Source: a virus. From it: 34,674 nucleotides of DNA. Shown here piece by piece: positions 7,919 to 17,303 of this stretch (position 1 is its first letter; every line of letters starts with the position of its first letter). Made by a program: the position numbers and the translations under genes. A model generated the notes under the pieces. The model worked only from the letters and a program-made list of their open reading frames with translations, did not search any database and had not been told where the DNA came from. The stretch is taken from positions 1 through 34,674 of IMG/VR virus record IMGVR_UViG_3300030116_004577. The stretch is one strand, 5' to 3'.

Positions 7919-10900
7919 TATCCCTCCAACTCATCGATTCTTGCCTGCATAACATCAATCTTAGCTGATAATTGTTGTACTGATTTAACTAATGGTCCAA
8001 TAAATTGTTGTAAATCAAGGGTTTGTATATCATCAAATAAATCATTATCATCAGCATCTTTATAACCTAACCCACCAAAAGCATTATTTGAACTATGATT
8101 ATCTAAGGTAGTAGCTCTTACTTCTTGTGCTATAAAACCATGTTTAGTCTGTAAATATTTTGCTTTATTTGGGTCATCATCATTAAATAAATTATCTGCT
8201 GATTCACTTGTAAATTGAAAATCAACTGGTCTTAATGAATTTATATAGTCAAGACCAAAAGAAGTATCTGATATATTTTCTTTTAGTCTTTCATCAGAAC
8301 CACCATGATACAAATTTAAGTGTGCAATAAAGTCTGCACTATTAGCTTTATTACCAAGACTATGAGCATTATTACTATTTATATGACTGTTAATACCATG
8401 TGGGTTTGATGCGTTAAGAATATGATTATTTGAAAGATATTGATTATGGTTATGATTATTACCACTAAACCCTGTTATATCATTACCAAAATTATGATTG
8501 TGATTATTTGGTGTCATTGTATTACCGTGTGAGTGATTGTTATTTGTAAGATAATTACCATCAGCATGCTGACCATGTGCCGTGCTTACATTTTGATTTG
8601 TAACTAAAGTACCAGCATTTGGAAATACTAAATTACCATGTGAATGTCCAGATGTGCTTATCCACTCAACACCATTACCTGTTGACGCAAGAACTTGACC
8701 TGAATTTCCAGTACCACCACCAGCTTGTAATGTACCACCTAATGTGAGTTTATTTGGGACAGAAAAACTATCATCAGCAGTTGACCAACTAGCTACATTG
8801 TCGTCACCATTTGTAAGTTGCATTTGTGTAACTCCAGACAACGGATCATTAACAAAAAATCCCATCGTTGCATTTGTACCTTGTATTGCAATAGAAGGAT
8901 TATCTTCATCACCATCTGGCAAAACTAAAAACGATTTTGTTGTAGCTAAATAGTTTGTGCTACTTATATCTCTGTTGAACAAAACTGTATCACCAATTTT
9001 TAATCTATCACTCGAAGCAGTAGTAGGAACATCAGAGGCTGTATTTTTAGATAAAGTTATAGCTGGATTAGTAACAGTAGCTGTATTTATATTTCCCCCA
9101 GTAAGTGTATAATTTGTAGCTGTTACAACACCAGCATTTGTTACTTTAAATGGTGCTGATCCAATAGTACCTGCACCTAAAAACATATTGCCATCGCTGT
9201 CAACATGAAAGCTCGTAGAGTCTGATCCACCAATATTGATAGCATCACCAACATTTAATACACCAGATAGATCTAATGTATCAGCGTCAATTGTTATACC
9301 TTCAGATGAAGCATTTATCGTAGCAACAACATTTGATCCTGAAACAGGCGTAAAATTTAATTTTGAAGCGTCAATACTACCTGAAGCAATACGATCTGCA
9401 CTAATCGTTCCAGCATTTATTTTTGTTGCGTTTAAATCATTTATCTTTGCATTTGTTATTGCAGCGTCAGCTATATTTGCTGTACCAACTGCTAAGTTAG
9501 CTATCTTGGCTGTAGTAACTGCTGCATTTCCTATAATCGCTTCTGTAACAGCTAAGTTTGCTATGTGTGAAGTGTTTACTAATTCTGCATTACCAGATTG
9601 CTCATCTGATGGTTCTGACTCATTACCAGAACTATCTACAGCAGTACATCTAAAAAAATGGGTTGTTGCATTATCAAGATCAATGTAGCCAACAGTTGCA
9701 ATACCATTTGTTATATGAGCGTGTGAAGCTTTTAATTCACCTATTTTAAAACCAGAGTTTGTTACTTTTTTAGTTGTAGAGTTGTAACCTAAATCAAAAC
9801 CACTTGTAGTAGAAGCATATATGTTTAGATGATCAATGTCCTTAGCTAAAGTAAAATTGACAACTGGACTAACAGCATTACCGTCATCGTCTTTAGCTTG
9901 ACCTAGGTTATGTATAAATTGAACTCTAAGTGGATTACTAGCGATTGTAGAAAAACCAGCTGGCTTGTTAGGTGCGCTTGCGTCTCTTGGTGTTTGTACA
10001 GAACTTATACTTGCAAAAGCACTATCAAAGCCTGATTGATCTACAGCTTGAACTCCTACTTCATAGAAAGTATTTGGTGATAAATCGTATATAACAAAAT
10101 CTGTATCAGAGAACTGAACAGTTTGAAATGTATAATCTGTTACTTGCGCACCAGCAGAAGTATTTATATTGTTACTTCCAGAGTCTGCAATAGCTTTATA
10201 TCTTACCCTGTAATACGCACCATCAGTAATAGTAGATCCATCTGTATTTGTAGGAGCTGTCCAGGACAACTTTATAAATGCTTTTGAAACACCGTTACCA
10301 TCTGAGTATGTACCTGCTACTTGTGAAAGATTTGATGGTGAGTTAGGAACTGTTTTATCTTCTCCACCTACAGCGTCTAATGTGTAACCACTAAATCCTA
10401 AACTCTCTGTAAGCGATGGTGCAACATCACCTATTTCTAGTTGCACATCACCTGTTTCCCATAAAATATAGTCAGTAAGTTCTATATAACTTCCGTCAGA
10501 TTTTCTATAGAACACACCATAACCATTTTTGATAGGCCAGGTAAGTCCTAATATTCTGATTTTTGTTGGATTAAGTATTTGACCTTGATATACAGTTTCA
10601 AACAAATTATTTCTACTGTCTGATATACGATCTGCTTCTGTGTCAACAAAACCAATATCTGGATCGTGAATAAATATTTTATCACCTACTGAAAAATCAC
10701 CTGCTATGTCGTACTCTTCTAAAGACACATTTAAAGTTTTCTTTATTTCATTTAGTTCATTTAGATAAGCAGTAGCTCTAGTAGTTTTACTAGTAGCTGG
10801 TGTTTGAGGATCAGAAATATATTGTGTTCTTTTTAGTGGATTACCAAATATATCTTTATAAGGATTAGATGATGCAGTTGCTTGTCCATAGTTAGCCTCA

Positions 10901-11622
10901 AAACCATATTTACTTGCAACAAGTTCTACTTTATTTACAAACTCTGAAGCGTCATACTGGGCGACAAGACTCGTTGTTGTTAGACCTGTTATATTTGGAT
11001 CTTCACCGCTTTGATTTCTAACAATAATAGATGTTGGGTCTGTACCGTGTCCAGCAAATAAAGATGAGCTTGGACCAGCAGAAAGTAAACCAGTAGTGCT
11101 TATTTTAAACTCTGCACCTACCTCTTGACATACATATTTAATAGCTTTTAGTGCAGACTCTGTGTAATGTGTACCTGTATAATTTGTACCAGTTTCAGTA
11201 ATAGTACCTTTTCTTATAGGACCTTGACTGCCACTTTCATCTCTTAAAAGACCTTTAGGTGTACCAGTAGTATCTAAAACATTTTCAAGTGTTTCATTTG
11301 TATATGATCTAACACCTGTTGGACCACCAGTTTCAGCTATAGGCATACCTGTAGAGTCACTACTACCAAGATATGCAACCATACCTTGTCCGTTGAGAAC
11401 TACATTTTCTTCATCACCAATTTCCAAAGCATATAAGATACCAACATAACTTGCAGCACCTAAAAGTGTTGCGTCTGAAAACTCTGTAACATTTAAATCT
11501 GCTGGGACAATAACTATGTTTCCCCAAGCGTCTAGCTGATTAATTATTGTATTTGGAGTAATAGTTTTATCTAACTGGACATTAAATTGTCCAGGAGCCA
11601 TTAACTTTTCAGTAACGCTCAT
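7918..11622 (-). CDS. Tail-tip protein with FN3 domains and S74 chaperone C-terminus
   Basis: This 1234-residue protein combines several modules. Residues 1-410 resemble a tail hub or tail-associated protein. About 425-545 and 550-680 look like two fibronectin type III domains (APTNTDGSTITDGAYYRVRY; PNTFYEVGVQAVD). Residues 690-780 are an AKI/NLAV repeat stalk. Residues about 990-1065 are His/Asn-rich with HSH and NHNHN motifs. The last ~125 residues match the peptidase S74 intramolecular chaperone domain of endosialidase-type tailspikes: SDERLKENI near 1107 has the Ser and the Lys five residues later that form its self-cleavage dyad, then HGFIAQEV and a C-terminal coiled coil. The protein probably trimerises, cleaves off its own C-terminus and forms the tail tip or central fibre. 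Confidence 0.85.
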   Translation of the reverse strand: MSVTEKLMAPGQFNVQLDKTITPNTIINQLDAWGNIVIVPADLNVTEFSDATLLGAASYVGILYALEIGDEENVVLNGQGMVAYLGSSDSTGMPIAETGGPTGVRSYTNETLENVLDTTGTPKGLLRDESGSQGPIRKGTITETGTNYTGTHYTESALKAIKYVCQEVGAEFKISTTGLLSAGPSSSLFAGHGTDPTSIIVRNQSGEDPNITGLTTTSLVAQYDASEFVNKVELVASKYGFEANYGQATASSNPYKDIFGNPLKRTQYISDPQTPATSKTTRATAYLNELNEIKKTLNVSLEEYDIAGDFSVGDKIFIHDPDIGFVDTEADRISDSRNNLFETVYQGQILNPTKIRILGLTWPIKNGYGVFYRKSDGSYIELTDYILWETGDVQLEIGDVAPSLTESLGFSGYTLDAVGGEDKTVPNSPSNLSQVAGTYSDGNGVSKAFIKLSWTAPTNTDGSTITDGAYYRVRYKAIADSGSNNINTSAGAQVTDYTFQTVQFSDTDFVIYDLSPNTFYEVGVQAVDQSGFDSAFASISSVQTPRDASAPNKPAGFSTIASNPLRVQFIHNLGQAKDDDGNAVSPVVNFTLAKDIDHLNIYASTTSGFDLGYNSTTKKVTNSGFKIGELKASHAHITNGIATVGYIDLDNATTHFFRCTAVDSSGNESEPSDEQSGNAELVNTSHIANLAVTEAIIGNAAVTTAKIANLAVGTANIADAAITNAKINDLNATKINAGTISADRIASGSIDASKLNFTPVSGSNVVATINASSEGITIDADTLDLSGVLNVGDAINIGGSDSTSFHVDSDGNMFLGAGTIGSAPFKVTNAGVVTATNYTLTGGNINTATVTNPAITLSKNTASDVPTTASSDRLKIGDTVLFNRDISSTNYLATTKSFLVLPDGDEDNPSIAIQGTNATMGFFVNDPLSGVTQMQLTNGDDNVASWSTADDSFSVPNKLTLGGTLQAGGGTGNSGQVLASTGNGVEWISTSGHSHGNLVFPNAGTLVTNQNVSTAHGQHADGNYLTNNNHSHGNTMTPNNHNHNFGNDITGFSGNNHNHNQYLSNNHILNASNPHGINSHINSNNAHSLGNKANSADFIAHLNLYHGGSDERLKENISDTSFGLDYINSLRPVDFQFTSESADNLFNDDDPNKAKYLQTKHGFIAQEVRATTLDNHSSNNAFGGLGYKDADDNDLFDDIQTLDLQQFIGPLVKSVQQLSAKIDVMQARIDELEG

Positions 11623-12854
11623 GACTTAACTAATCGGACAACCTCAAAGATATTATCAAGATACTGATCTCTAACTTTTGTAGCTTGATCTTCAGAAGTA
11701 GCCGAACTCCCATTAAATTCATATCCTATAAAAGCTTTTAGTGTGGCAGTATTTGCAGTTGAATTTATACCACCATTTGATGTATCAACATCAAAGTTTT
11801 GCGGTGATCCTAGAATTATTTTATTACCATCAATGTCGTTACTTGTTGTAATAGCATAACTTGTATTGTCTGTATATGCAGTAGTAGTAGTTGGTCTTAT
11901 ATTAAATTGTGCTGATGAATATTGTGTAGCAACAATAGAAAAATGCCTGGCACCCCTTCTAAGTGTTACATCGAAAGTAAGTCTTTTATCTTTTGCTGTT
12001 GCATCGTAATAACTACCTAACCTAACAGTGCAAACTTCTGGATCATTTTTTAAGATTTGTATAGATCTCCAACCTTGCCACTCAGTAGCACTTGCACCAC
12101 GAGAAACTGCAAACTCTGTAGATGATTTATAACCATCAGTATCATAAGACTTGATAATAAATCTTGATTGTGCAGTATTGTTTACAAAAGTCATTTGAAC
12201 TAAACCATTTTGTATTTTTGTAGAGGATGGTGATCTATTAGGCGATTCCATACCGCACCTTAATCTGTTTATATCACCTACATCATCAGTAAAGACTTCA
12301 CAAGCATTTTTATAGTAATCTGCTGGATCTGTCAGATACTTTGCATTATGATTTTTTAAACTTGATGAGAATCTAATAAATGTCGTCCCATCTTCGCCTA
12401 CTCTTGCAAAAGTACTTGGTAAAGATCCGTGTTCGTGAGAAAAAGAATCAACAGGTCCAGCATAAAATTGACTTGTTGTTGAGGTTATACTGTGATCATT
12501 TTGTATTAGACCACCAGAAAACTGACTTTCAAATTCTACCTCACCCATGTTACCTAGAAACTCTAATTCTATTGAGTACTGATAACCACCAATTATTACT
12601 TTATTGGTATTAACTGAAGCTCCTAATACTTTTACATATCCAGAAACCGATGTGTCACCTTGCCAAATAAAAGGGACAGTATAGTAACCATTAGCACATG
12701 CAATCAATTCATCTCTGATGTACTTTGCTTCTGCTAATGTATCTGGTGCTAATACACCGTTTATATTCATTGTATGTGTATTTCCAGATCTGCTATCAGA
12801 TAAAGAAGCTGGTGATGTAAATGTTAATCTACCTATAGTTATTGTATTTGACAT
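11619..12854 (-). CDS. Distal tail / minor tail protein
   Basis: The 411-residue product starts MSNTITIGRLTF at the ATG at 12854. A TTG three codons upstream is less likely because AAAGGA sits nine bases before the ATG. The early segment (VLAPDTLAEAKYIRDELIA, YYTVPFIWQGD, YQYSIELEFLG) is the shape expected of a distal tail or baseplate adaptor that binds the tube. The rest is beta-rich without recognised motifs. It lies between the tape measure gene and the hub/FN3 protein, the normal place for a Dit-like protein in siphoviruses. It overlaps the next gene by four bases. The assignment rests mainly on gene order. Confidence 0.65.
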   Translation of the reverse strand: MSNTITIGRLTFTSPASLSDSRSGNTHTMNINGVLAPDTLAEAKYIRDELIACANGYYTVPFIWQGDTSVSGYVKVLGASVNTNKVIIGGYQYSIELEFLGNMGEVEFESQFSGGLIQNDHSITSTTSQFYAGPVDSFSHEHGSLPSTFARVGEDGTTFIRFSSSLKNHNAKYLTDPADYYKNACEVFTDDVGDINRLRCGMESPNRSPSSTKIQNGLVQMTFVNNTAQSRFIIKSYDTDGYKSSTEFAVSRGASATEWQGWRSIQILKNDPEVCTVRLGSYYDATAKDKRLTFDVTLRRGARHFSIVATQYSSAQFNIRPTTTTAYTDNTSYAITTSNDIDGNKIILGSPQNFDVDTSNGGINSTANTATLKAFIGYEFNGSSATSEDQATKVRDQYLDNIFEVVRLVKS

Positions 12855-12976
12855 TAGCACCAATCCTTTGCTCTACATTGTTCACAATATCTGTATTTTG
12901 TATGATAAAAATAATTACCACAATTAAAATCTGATTGACAAGCTTTTAAATAACTTTTTTCTTTATTATCTATCAT
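12854..12976 (-). CDS. Cysteine-rich micro-protein (40 aa)
   Basis: This 40-codon gene fills the gap between the tape measure and distal tail genes. The product has five cysteines, with CGNYFYHTKYRYCEQCRAKD in the second half and a final WC, suggesting a small zinc-binding knuckle. A GGAAGAAG ribosome site precedes the ATG at 12976. The start overlaps the upstream micro-gene as ATGA and the stop overlaps the downstream ATG as TAATG, so three genes are chained. It resembles no family I can name. Candidate roles are an assembly factor or metal-stabilised minor tail piece. Confidence 0.65.
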   Translation of the reverse strand: MIDNKEKSYLKACQSDFNCGNYFYHTKYRYCEQCRAKDWC

Positions 12977-13047
12977 TCTTCTTCCCATTCAACATATTCG
13001 TTATCGTGAGTAGCTTTGTGATATTCACCATGATAATTTGCGTGCAT
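12973..13047 (-). CDS. Micro-protein (24 aa), His/Glu-rich
   Basis: The ATG at 13047 overlaps the tape measure stop by one base (TAATG) and has an AGGAAG ribosome site three bases upstream. The product, MHANYHGEYHKATHDNEY followed by VEWEEE, has four histidines and an acidic tail. The stop overlaps the next ATG as ATGA. Exact chaining at both ends and a good ribosome site support real translation. The function is unknown. It could also serve to pass ribosomes from the tape measure gene to the genes beyond. Confidence 0.5.
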   Translation of the reverse strand: MHANYHGEYHKATHDNEYVEWEEE

Positions 13048-16000
13048 TATCTTCCTCTAATTCCTGTTCCTATATTTCCCTCACTATCAAGTCTTGCAAG
13101 TTCTTTTTTAATTTGTATTGCTGCTTTTCTAGCTTGCATTGGGTCACTTGGTACACCAGTAACATTTACATTCAATTCATTGACTACAACACTAGATGGA
13201 TTTTTATTACCTATAGGTGTTATATCCACACCACCACCAGGTATTGCTCTAATTAATTCTGGTCCTGCTTCACCAACAATTCCATATCCAGAACCAAGAG
13301 TTCCTCCTTTTGCATACATAGGTATTCTTCCACCCCCTGCAAGGAATGGTATATTTTGACCTGGTAAACTCATACCTGGTGTAATAGTTGGAGTAGTAGT
13401 AGGTGGTACAAATTGTTTCATAAATTCATCAAAATCAAACTGTGCTTTGCTTGTATCCATTTGTAATGTAATTTTTTCTTGCTCAACTTTCATTTGAAAA
13501 TCAAAGTATCCTTGTGCAACATCATTTATTGCATTACCAAAATCTACTCCTAAAGTTTGTGCTAATTCTTCTGTTTTACCTACAACTGTGTTAATTATGT
13601 TTTCATCAATACCGAGAACTCTTCCAAATTCTTTAAATTGAGCTACAGCTTCTGGACCTGCTTGTAGTAAACCAAAAGCGTCTTTACCAAGTGAAAACTG
13701 CGATTGTGCAAGATTAATTTGTGCATCTTCTATTTGTTCATTTATATTTATAAGTTCTTGTGCATTAGCATTTCTAGCGTCTGCTAATTCTTGCTCTGCT
13801 ATTTCTAACTCATATAAAGGAGCTGTACCCTCAGCAACTGCTAATCTTAAAAATTCAACTCTATCTTCAGCTTCTGCAATAGCTTTTCTTTGTTGTGCTG
13901 TATTACCTTGTAAAAGTTTTGTTTGTTCTTTAATTAGGTCATTAAGACTTCTTGTTTCTCTGTTAATATTTCTTATACTTCCAAAAGCTCCAAACTGATC
14001 ACCAAAAGCACTAGATACTGATGAAACTGCTTGATTAACACTTGACTCAATGACATCTGCTAAATCAATCATTGTTCCCTTGAATTCTCTTTCTAATGTT
14101 GGGTAACCTTTTTTAATTCCTTGTACAAAACCAAGCATGATAAATTTACCAAGCTGTTCAGTTCTTTTTGAAGGCGATCCAGTATCAAATATCGTCTCTG
14201 CTATTTGTGCAATGCCTTCTAATTTTTTAGATAATTCCTCACTTGTTTCTGGTTGACCAGCTTTGAAACCTTCAACAAGACCTTGCATATAATCAATACC
14301 TGACTCCTTACCAGCCTGTGCAAACTCCTCTCCCATAACACTAGTAACTTTTTCTGAATTCTTTTTTAACTCTTCGACTGCTTGACTTTGTTGCGCTTCC
14401 AAACCTGCTTCTAATTCTGCCATCGCTTCTGGATTTGCAAGTAAATTAGCTAAGCTAGGTGCTGCTTCAGGACCTAATTGAGAAAAGAATAGTGCTAAAT
14501 CATCGTTTCCAAGTCTTTTCAGTTCTTCTATCTGTGCTTTGAAAACTTCAGCTAGTAAAAATCTTTGTTGAAAATTTTTCACCATTTCATCTGCTGACAT
14601 AACAACAATATCTGGCAATGCCTGGAAACTATTTGTAAAAGCATGAGTTGATTTTCTTACACTTTCACCAATCCTGTCAAACATTGTTTCAAGACCCATC
14701 ATTTCATCTCGAAGTGCTTGTTGTTCTTGATTATATTTTGCTACTGCGTCACCTTGTTTTATATAATTTTCTATTTCTCTTTCTTGTTCGTCTCTAAAAC
14801 TTGTACCAAGATCTGCTAGTTCTTTTATACCTAGAGCTCTCATAGCATCTGATCTAATTCTTTCTTTAGCAAGTTTTTCATTAGCTGTCATAGCTTTGCT
14901 CATTTGTTGCATGATGTCTAAAGTTGTAAGCATATTGTTACGATCTTCGGCAAGTGCATTTGCTGCGTCTATATTACCTAACTGCATTTGATCAGCTATT
15001 AATTGATCTTGTTTATCTATCAACTCTTCAAGATCACGAATAGCAAATGACCTTTCAGCTGGTGTGCCTGTCAAACCTTCAATTAATGTTCCCTCTGCAA
15101 AAGCTCTTTGTTGTGGTGTCATACCTTCTAGCTCTTTGCTAAATTCTCTAGTTACATCTAACACAGATTGTATTGTTCCTGCTGTCACTTCACCATTTTG
15201 TGCAAAAGCGTCAAAAGATCTTTGTAATTGTACAGTTTCACCTTTTGCATTTGTAGCAGCAGCTGTAAATCCAGCTACCGCAGTGCTTAATACAAGCAAT
15301 CCCCTTATAAATGGATGATTAGCTAAAAATGTTAAAGCCCCTGTAAAAACACCAGTTGCACCAGCTGCAGCAACCATTGCAGTTGTAAATAAACCTAATG
15401 CACCAGTTAGAATTCCCATAGCTAATCCACTTTGTGTAATACCAAGTACAGTTTCTTGTACTACATCTAAAAATCCCCTGAAGGCAGGTAAAGTTTGTGT
15501 ACCAATCTGCACACCTAGTTCTCTAAAAGCATTACCAGTAATAGTTATTTGTGAAGCTGTAGTTGTATATCTTTTTACTGCCTCTTCTAATGCAGCATTG
15601 TTTTCTTCAAAAGCTACTCTTGCTGTATCAACTGCGTCAGCTAATACACCCTCAGCTTCTGCTAAACCAAGGATTGCAAGCATTGTTCGTCTTTGTTTTA
15701 GATCTAGGTCATCTAAGAACTGAATTATATTTACACCTGCTTTATTAAGTTCATTAAGTCCTTCAATAAAAGCTACTGTAGCCATAGTTGGATCATCACC
15801 AAAAGCTTCAGCAAAATTTTCTGCTGTTATTCTTCCTGAAGCTTCTGCTATATTTCCAAATTTTTGTAAGTTTTCGCCACCAGTTATTACCGCTTCATTT
15901 ATAGATTGGAAAACACGAGCTACTGCTGTACCACCAGCTTGAGCTGGAACACCAATAGCCTGTAATGCAGCAGCAAATGCTAGAGCATCTTGTGTTGTAG

Positions 16001-16607
16001 CACCAACCTGAGCTGCAGCCTGTTGAATACGCAAAACTGTAGTCATGATCTCAGATTCAGTTGCTGCAAAGTTGTTACCAAGTTCAACAATTACTGACGA
16101 CACATTTTCAAATGTCTCACCATTTGTCTGTGCAATAGCATCTAATCTTGCAAGACCTAATGCAGCATTTTCTACTGTTAAGTTAGTTGTTGTTGCAAGA
16201 GTAGAAACAGTTTTTATAAAGCTAGGTAGGTTTTGTACGGCTATACCTAACTGACCACCAAGTTCACCAATTCTGTTTAATTCATCGGCACTTACAGGTA
16301 TAGCTGTACTAAGTTGTAAAATTTGATCTGATAGTCTTTGAAATTCTTGTTCTGATGCATCAACTGTTTTTCTGATCCCAGCAAAACTCTCTTCAAATGC
16401 TATAGCTGTTTGTGCTGCTTTAAATAAACCAACTGCTACTGCACCTATACCAATTAAAGCACCACCTGTTATTGCAGCAGATCTAGCTTGGATCTCTTTC
16501 ATAGATCTAGATGTATCTTTAACTATATTGTCTGCTTGTTTTTGAACAGCTTTTAGATCTGGGGATACACCCATGACCATTTTTACGAAACCTTGTAATG
16601 GACCCAT
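13047..16607 (-). CDS. Tape measure protein
   Basis: At 1186 residues this is the length-determining tail protein, threaded through the tube and ejected with DNA. After a short basic N-terminus comes a hydrophobic GGALIGIGAVAVGLF segment (about 48-62). Next is the TP901-type tape measure domain, with AFEESFAGIRKTVDA, TAIPVSADELNRIGELGGQL and AALQAIGVPAQAGGTAVARV. A second hydrophobic region, near 395-440, contains MGILTGALGLFTTAMVAAAG. Long amphipathic helices fill residues 600-1090, and the end is Gly/Pro-rich with a GIVGEAGPELI phrase common to tape measure C-termini. It follows the tail chaperone genes by a one-base TAATG overlap, as expected. The length would correspond to a tail of roughly 150-180 nm if about 1.5 angstrom per residue applies. 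Confidence 0.93.
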   Translation of the reverse strand: MGPLQGFVKMVMGVSPDLKAVQKQADNIVKDTSRSMKEIQARSAAITGGALIGIGAVAVGLFKAAQTAIAFEESFAGIRKTVDASEQEFQRLSDQILQLSTAIPVSADELNRIGELGGQLGIAVQNLPSFIKTVSTLATTTNLTVENAALGLARLDAIAQTNGETFENVSSVIVELGNNFAATESEIMTTVLRIQQAAAQVGATTQDALAFAAALQAIGVPAQAGGTAVARVFQSINEAVITGGENLQKFGNIAEASGRITAENFAEAFGDDPTMATVAFIEGLNELNKAGVNIIQFLDDLDLKQRRTMLAILGLAEAEGVLADAVDTARVAFEENNAALEEAVKRYTTTASQITITGNAFRELGVQIGTQTLPAFRGFLDVVQETVLGITQSGLAMGILTGALGLFTTAMVAAAGATGVFTGALTFLANHPFIRGLLVLSTAVAGFTAAATNAKGETVQLQRSFDAFAQNGEVTAGTIQSVLDVTREFSKELEGMTPQQRAFAEGTLIEGLTGTPAERSFAIRDLEELIDKQDQLIADQMQLGNIDAANALAEDRNNMLTTLDIMQQMSKAMTANEKLAKERIRSDAMRALGIKELADLGTSFRDEQEREIENYIKQGDAVAKYNQEQQALRDEMMGLETMFDRIGESVRKSTHAFTNSFQALPDIVVMSADEMVKNFQQRFLLAEVFKAQIEELKRLGNDDLALFFSQLGPEAAPSLANLLANPEAMAELEAGLEAQQSQAVEELKKNSEKVTSVMGEEFAQAGKESGIDYMQGLVEGFKAGQPETSEELSKKLEGIAQIAETIFDTGSPSKRTEQLGKFIMLGFVQGIKKGYPTLEREFKGTMIDLADVIESSVNQAVSSVSSAFGDQFGAFGSIRNINRETRSLNDLIKEQTKLLQGNTAQQRKAIAEAEDRVEFLRLAVAEGTAPLYELEIAEQELADARNANAQELININEQIEDAQINLAQSQFSLGKDAFGLLQAGPEAVAQFKEFGRVLGIDENIINTVVGKTEELAQTLGVDFGNAINDVAQGYFDFQMKVEQEKITLQMDTSKAQFDFDEFMKQFVPPTTTPTITPGMSLPGQNIPFLAGGGRIPMYAKGGTLGSGYGIVGEAGPELIRAIPGGGVDITPIGNKNPSSVVVNELNVNVTGVPSDPMQARKAAIQIKKELARLDSEGNIGTGIRGR

Positions 16608-16930
16608 TAATCTTTACCTATTCCATAATTACTTTGATCTTGTATCATTTCATCTATACTCGTTGCAGTTCTCATCTTAGGAGATCTGCCCATTCTTCTA
16701 TCAAGTTCCTCTTTATACCAATTATGATCATTGTCTTGGTTTGCTTCTTGCTCTGCTAATTCATTTGAATAGGGGGCAAAAAATAAAGAACTCTCTAATG
16801 GCATTGTACTAAGTAATCTGTAAAATTTGCGCCATTCCAAATCTAACGGTTCTAGGATCGAATATATTTTGTTGAAGTCGGACTCTACATAAGACCACCG
16901 CTCAACGATATCGGTGACCTTAAAAGTTAT
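16607..16930 (-). CDS. Tail assembly chaperone, frameshifted C-terminal part (GT-like)
   Basis: This reading frame has no convincing start of its own. It is open from the slippery site at 16930-16936 to a stop at 16607 and lies exactly in the -1 frame of the upstream chaperone. Slippage at CCCAAAA would join 107 residues (starting ITFKVTDIVERWSYVESDFN) to the 116-residue upstream protein, giving a 223-residue fusion. Sequences such as LEWRKFYRLLSTMPLESSLF and a polar, charged C-terminus fit the T domain that binds the tape measure in lambda gpGT-like systems. It overlaps the tape measure start by one base. In that family both products coat the tape measure during tail assembly and are absent from the virion. 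Confidence 0.85.
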   Translation of the reverse strand: MTFKVTDIVERWSYVESDFNKIYSILEPLDLEWRKFYRLLSTMPLESSLFFAPYSNELAEQEANQDNDHNWYKEELDRRMGRSPKMRTATSIDEMIQDQSNYGIGKD

Positions 16931-17277
16931 TTTGGGGTATCACCCTCATCCTCTGATAGCCCACCTGATAATTCTTGGTTTGTATCTGTAAGTCCGTATT
17001 GTTCCATCAGCCAAGTTGATATTTCTTGTAATTTATTGAAATCAACTTCTTTTGCTATCTTTGTATAATTATCTTTTCCAAAAACGGTTACAAACCATCT
17101 TGGAAGATTTGAAGCTGCAACAGCACCGTCATCCCCAATCCAAGTCAATTGTTCTAAAACAATTGATGCTGATAAAAATGGTGGAAACTCATATTCATTT
17201 CCATTTACTTTTATCTTGATCGGCTCAGGGTTTTTAGAGTCCTGTGCAGCATCAAAATCTTTAAATCGTTTACTCAT
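16927..17277 (-). CDS. Tail assembly chaperone (G-like)
   Basis: The 116-residue product begins MSKRFKDFDAAQDSKNPEPI and contains VNGNEYEFPPFLSASIVLEQL, then WFVTVFGKDNY and an acidic end. I recognise this layout from actinophage tail assembly chaperones: a short N-terminal 'F..D.A' stretch, then the substrate phrase 'V.G..YEFP....' and a GLxEDEGD tail. It lies between the tail tube protein and the tape measure, the standard position. The stop codon immediately follows the CCCAAAA slippery site, so a fraction of ribosomes is expected to read on in the -1 frame. The ATG has a GAGGAAT ribosome site upstream. Confidence 0.85.
   Translation of the reverse strand: MSKRFKDFDAAQDSKNPEPIKIKVNGNEYEFPPFLSASIVLEQLTWIGDDGAVAASNLPRWFVTVFGKDNYTKIAKEVDFNKLQEISTWLMEQYGLTDTNQELSGGLSEDEGDTPK
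16930..16936 (-). promoter_or_regulatory. Programmed -1 ribosomal frameshift site CCCAAAA
   Basis: On the minus strand the codons ACC CCA AAA TAA end the first chaperone, so C-CCA-AAA is a canonical X-XXY-YYZ heptamer one codon before the stop. Slipping back one base puts ribosomes into the frame of the 107-residue extension. After a ten-base spacer, GGTCACCG (16912-16919) can pair with CGGTGGTC (16893-16900) across an 11-base loop, an 8-bp stem with two G-U pairs that could stimulate slippage. Confidence 0.85.
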
Positions 17278-17303
17278 TATTCCTCCAATCGTTATGAGTT
17301 AAT

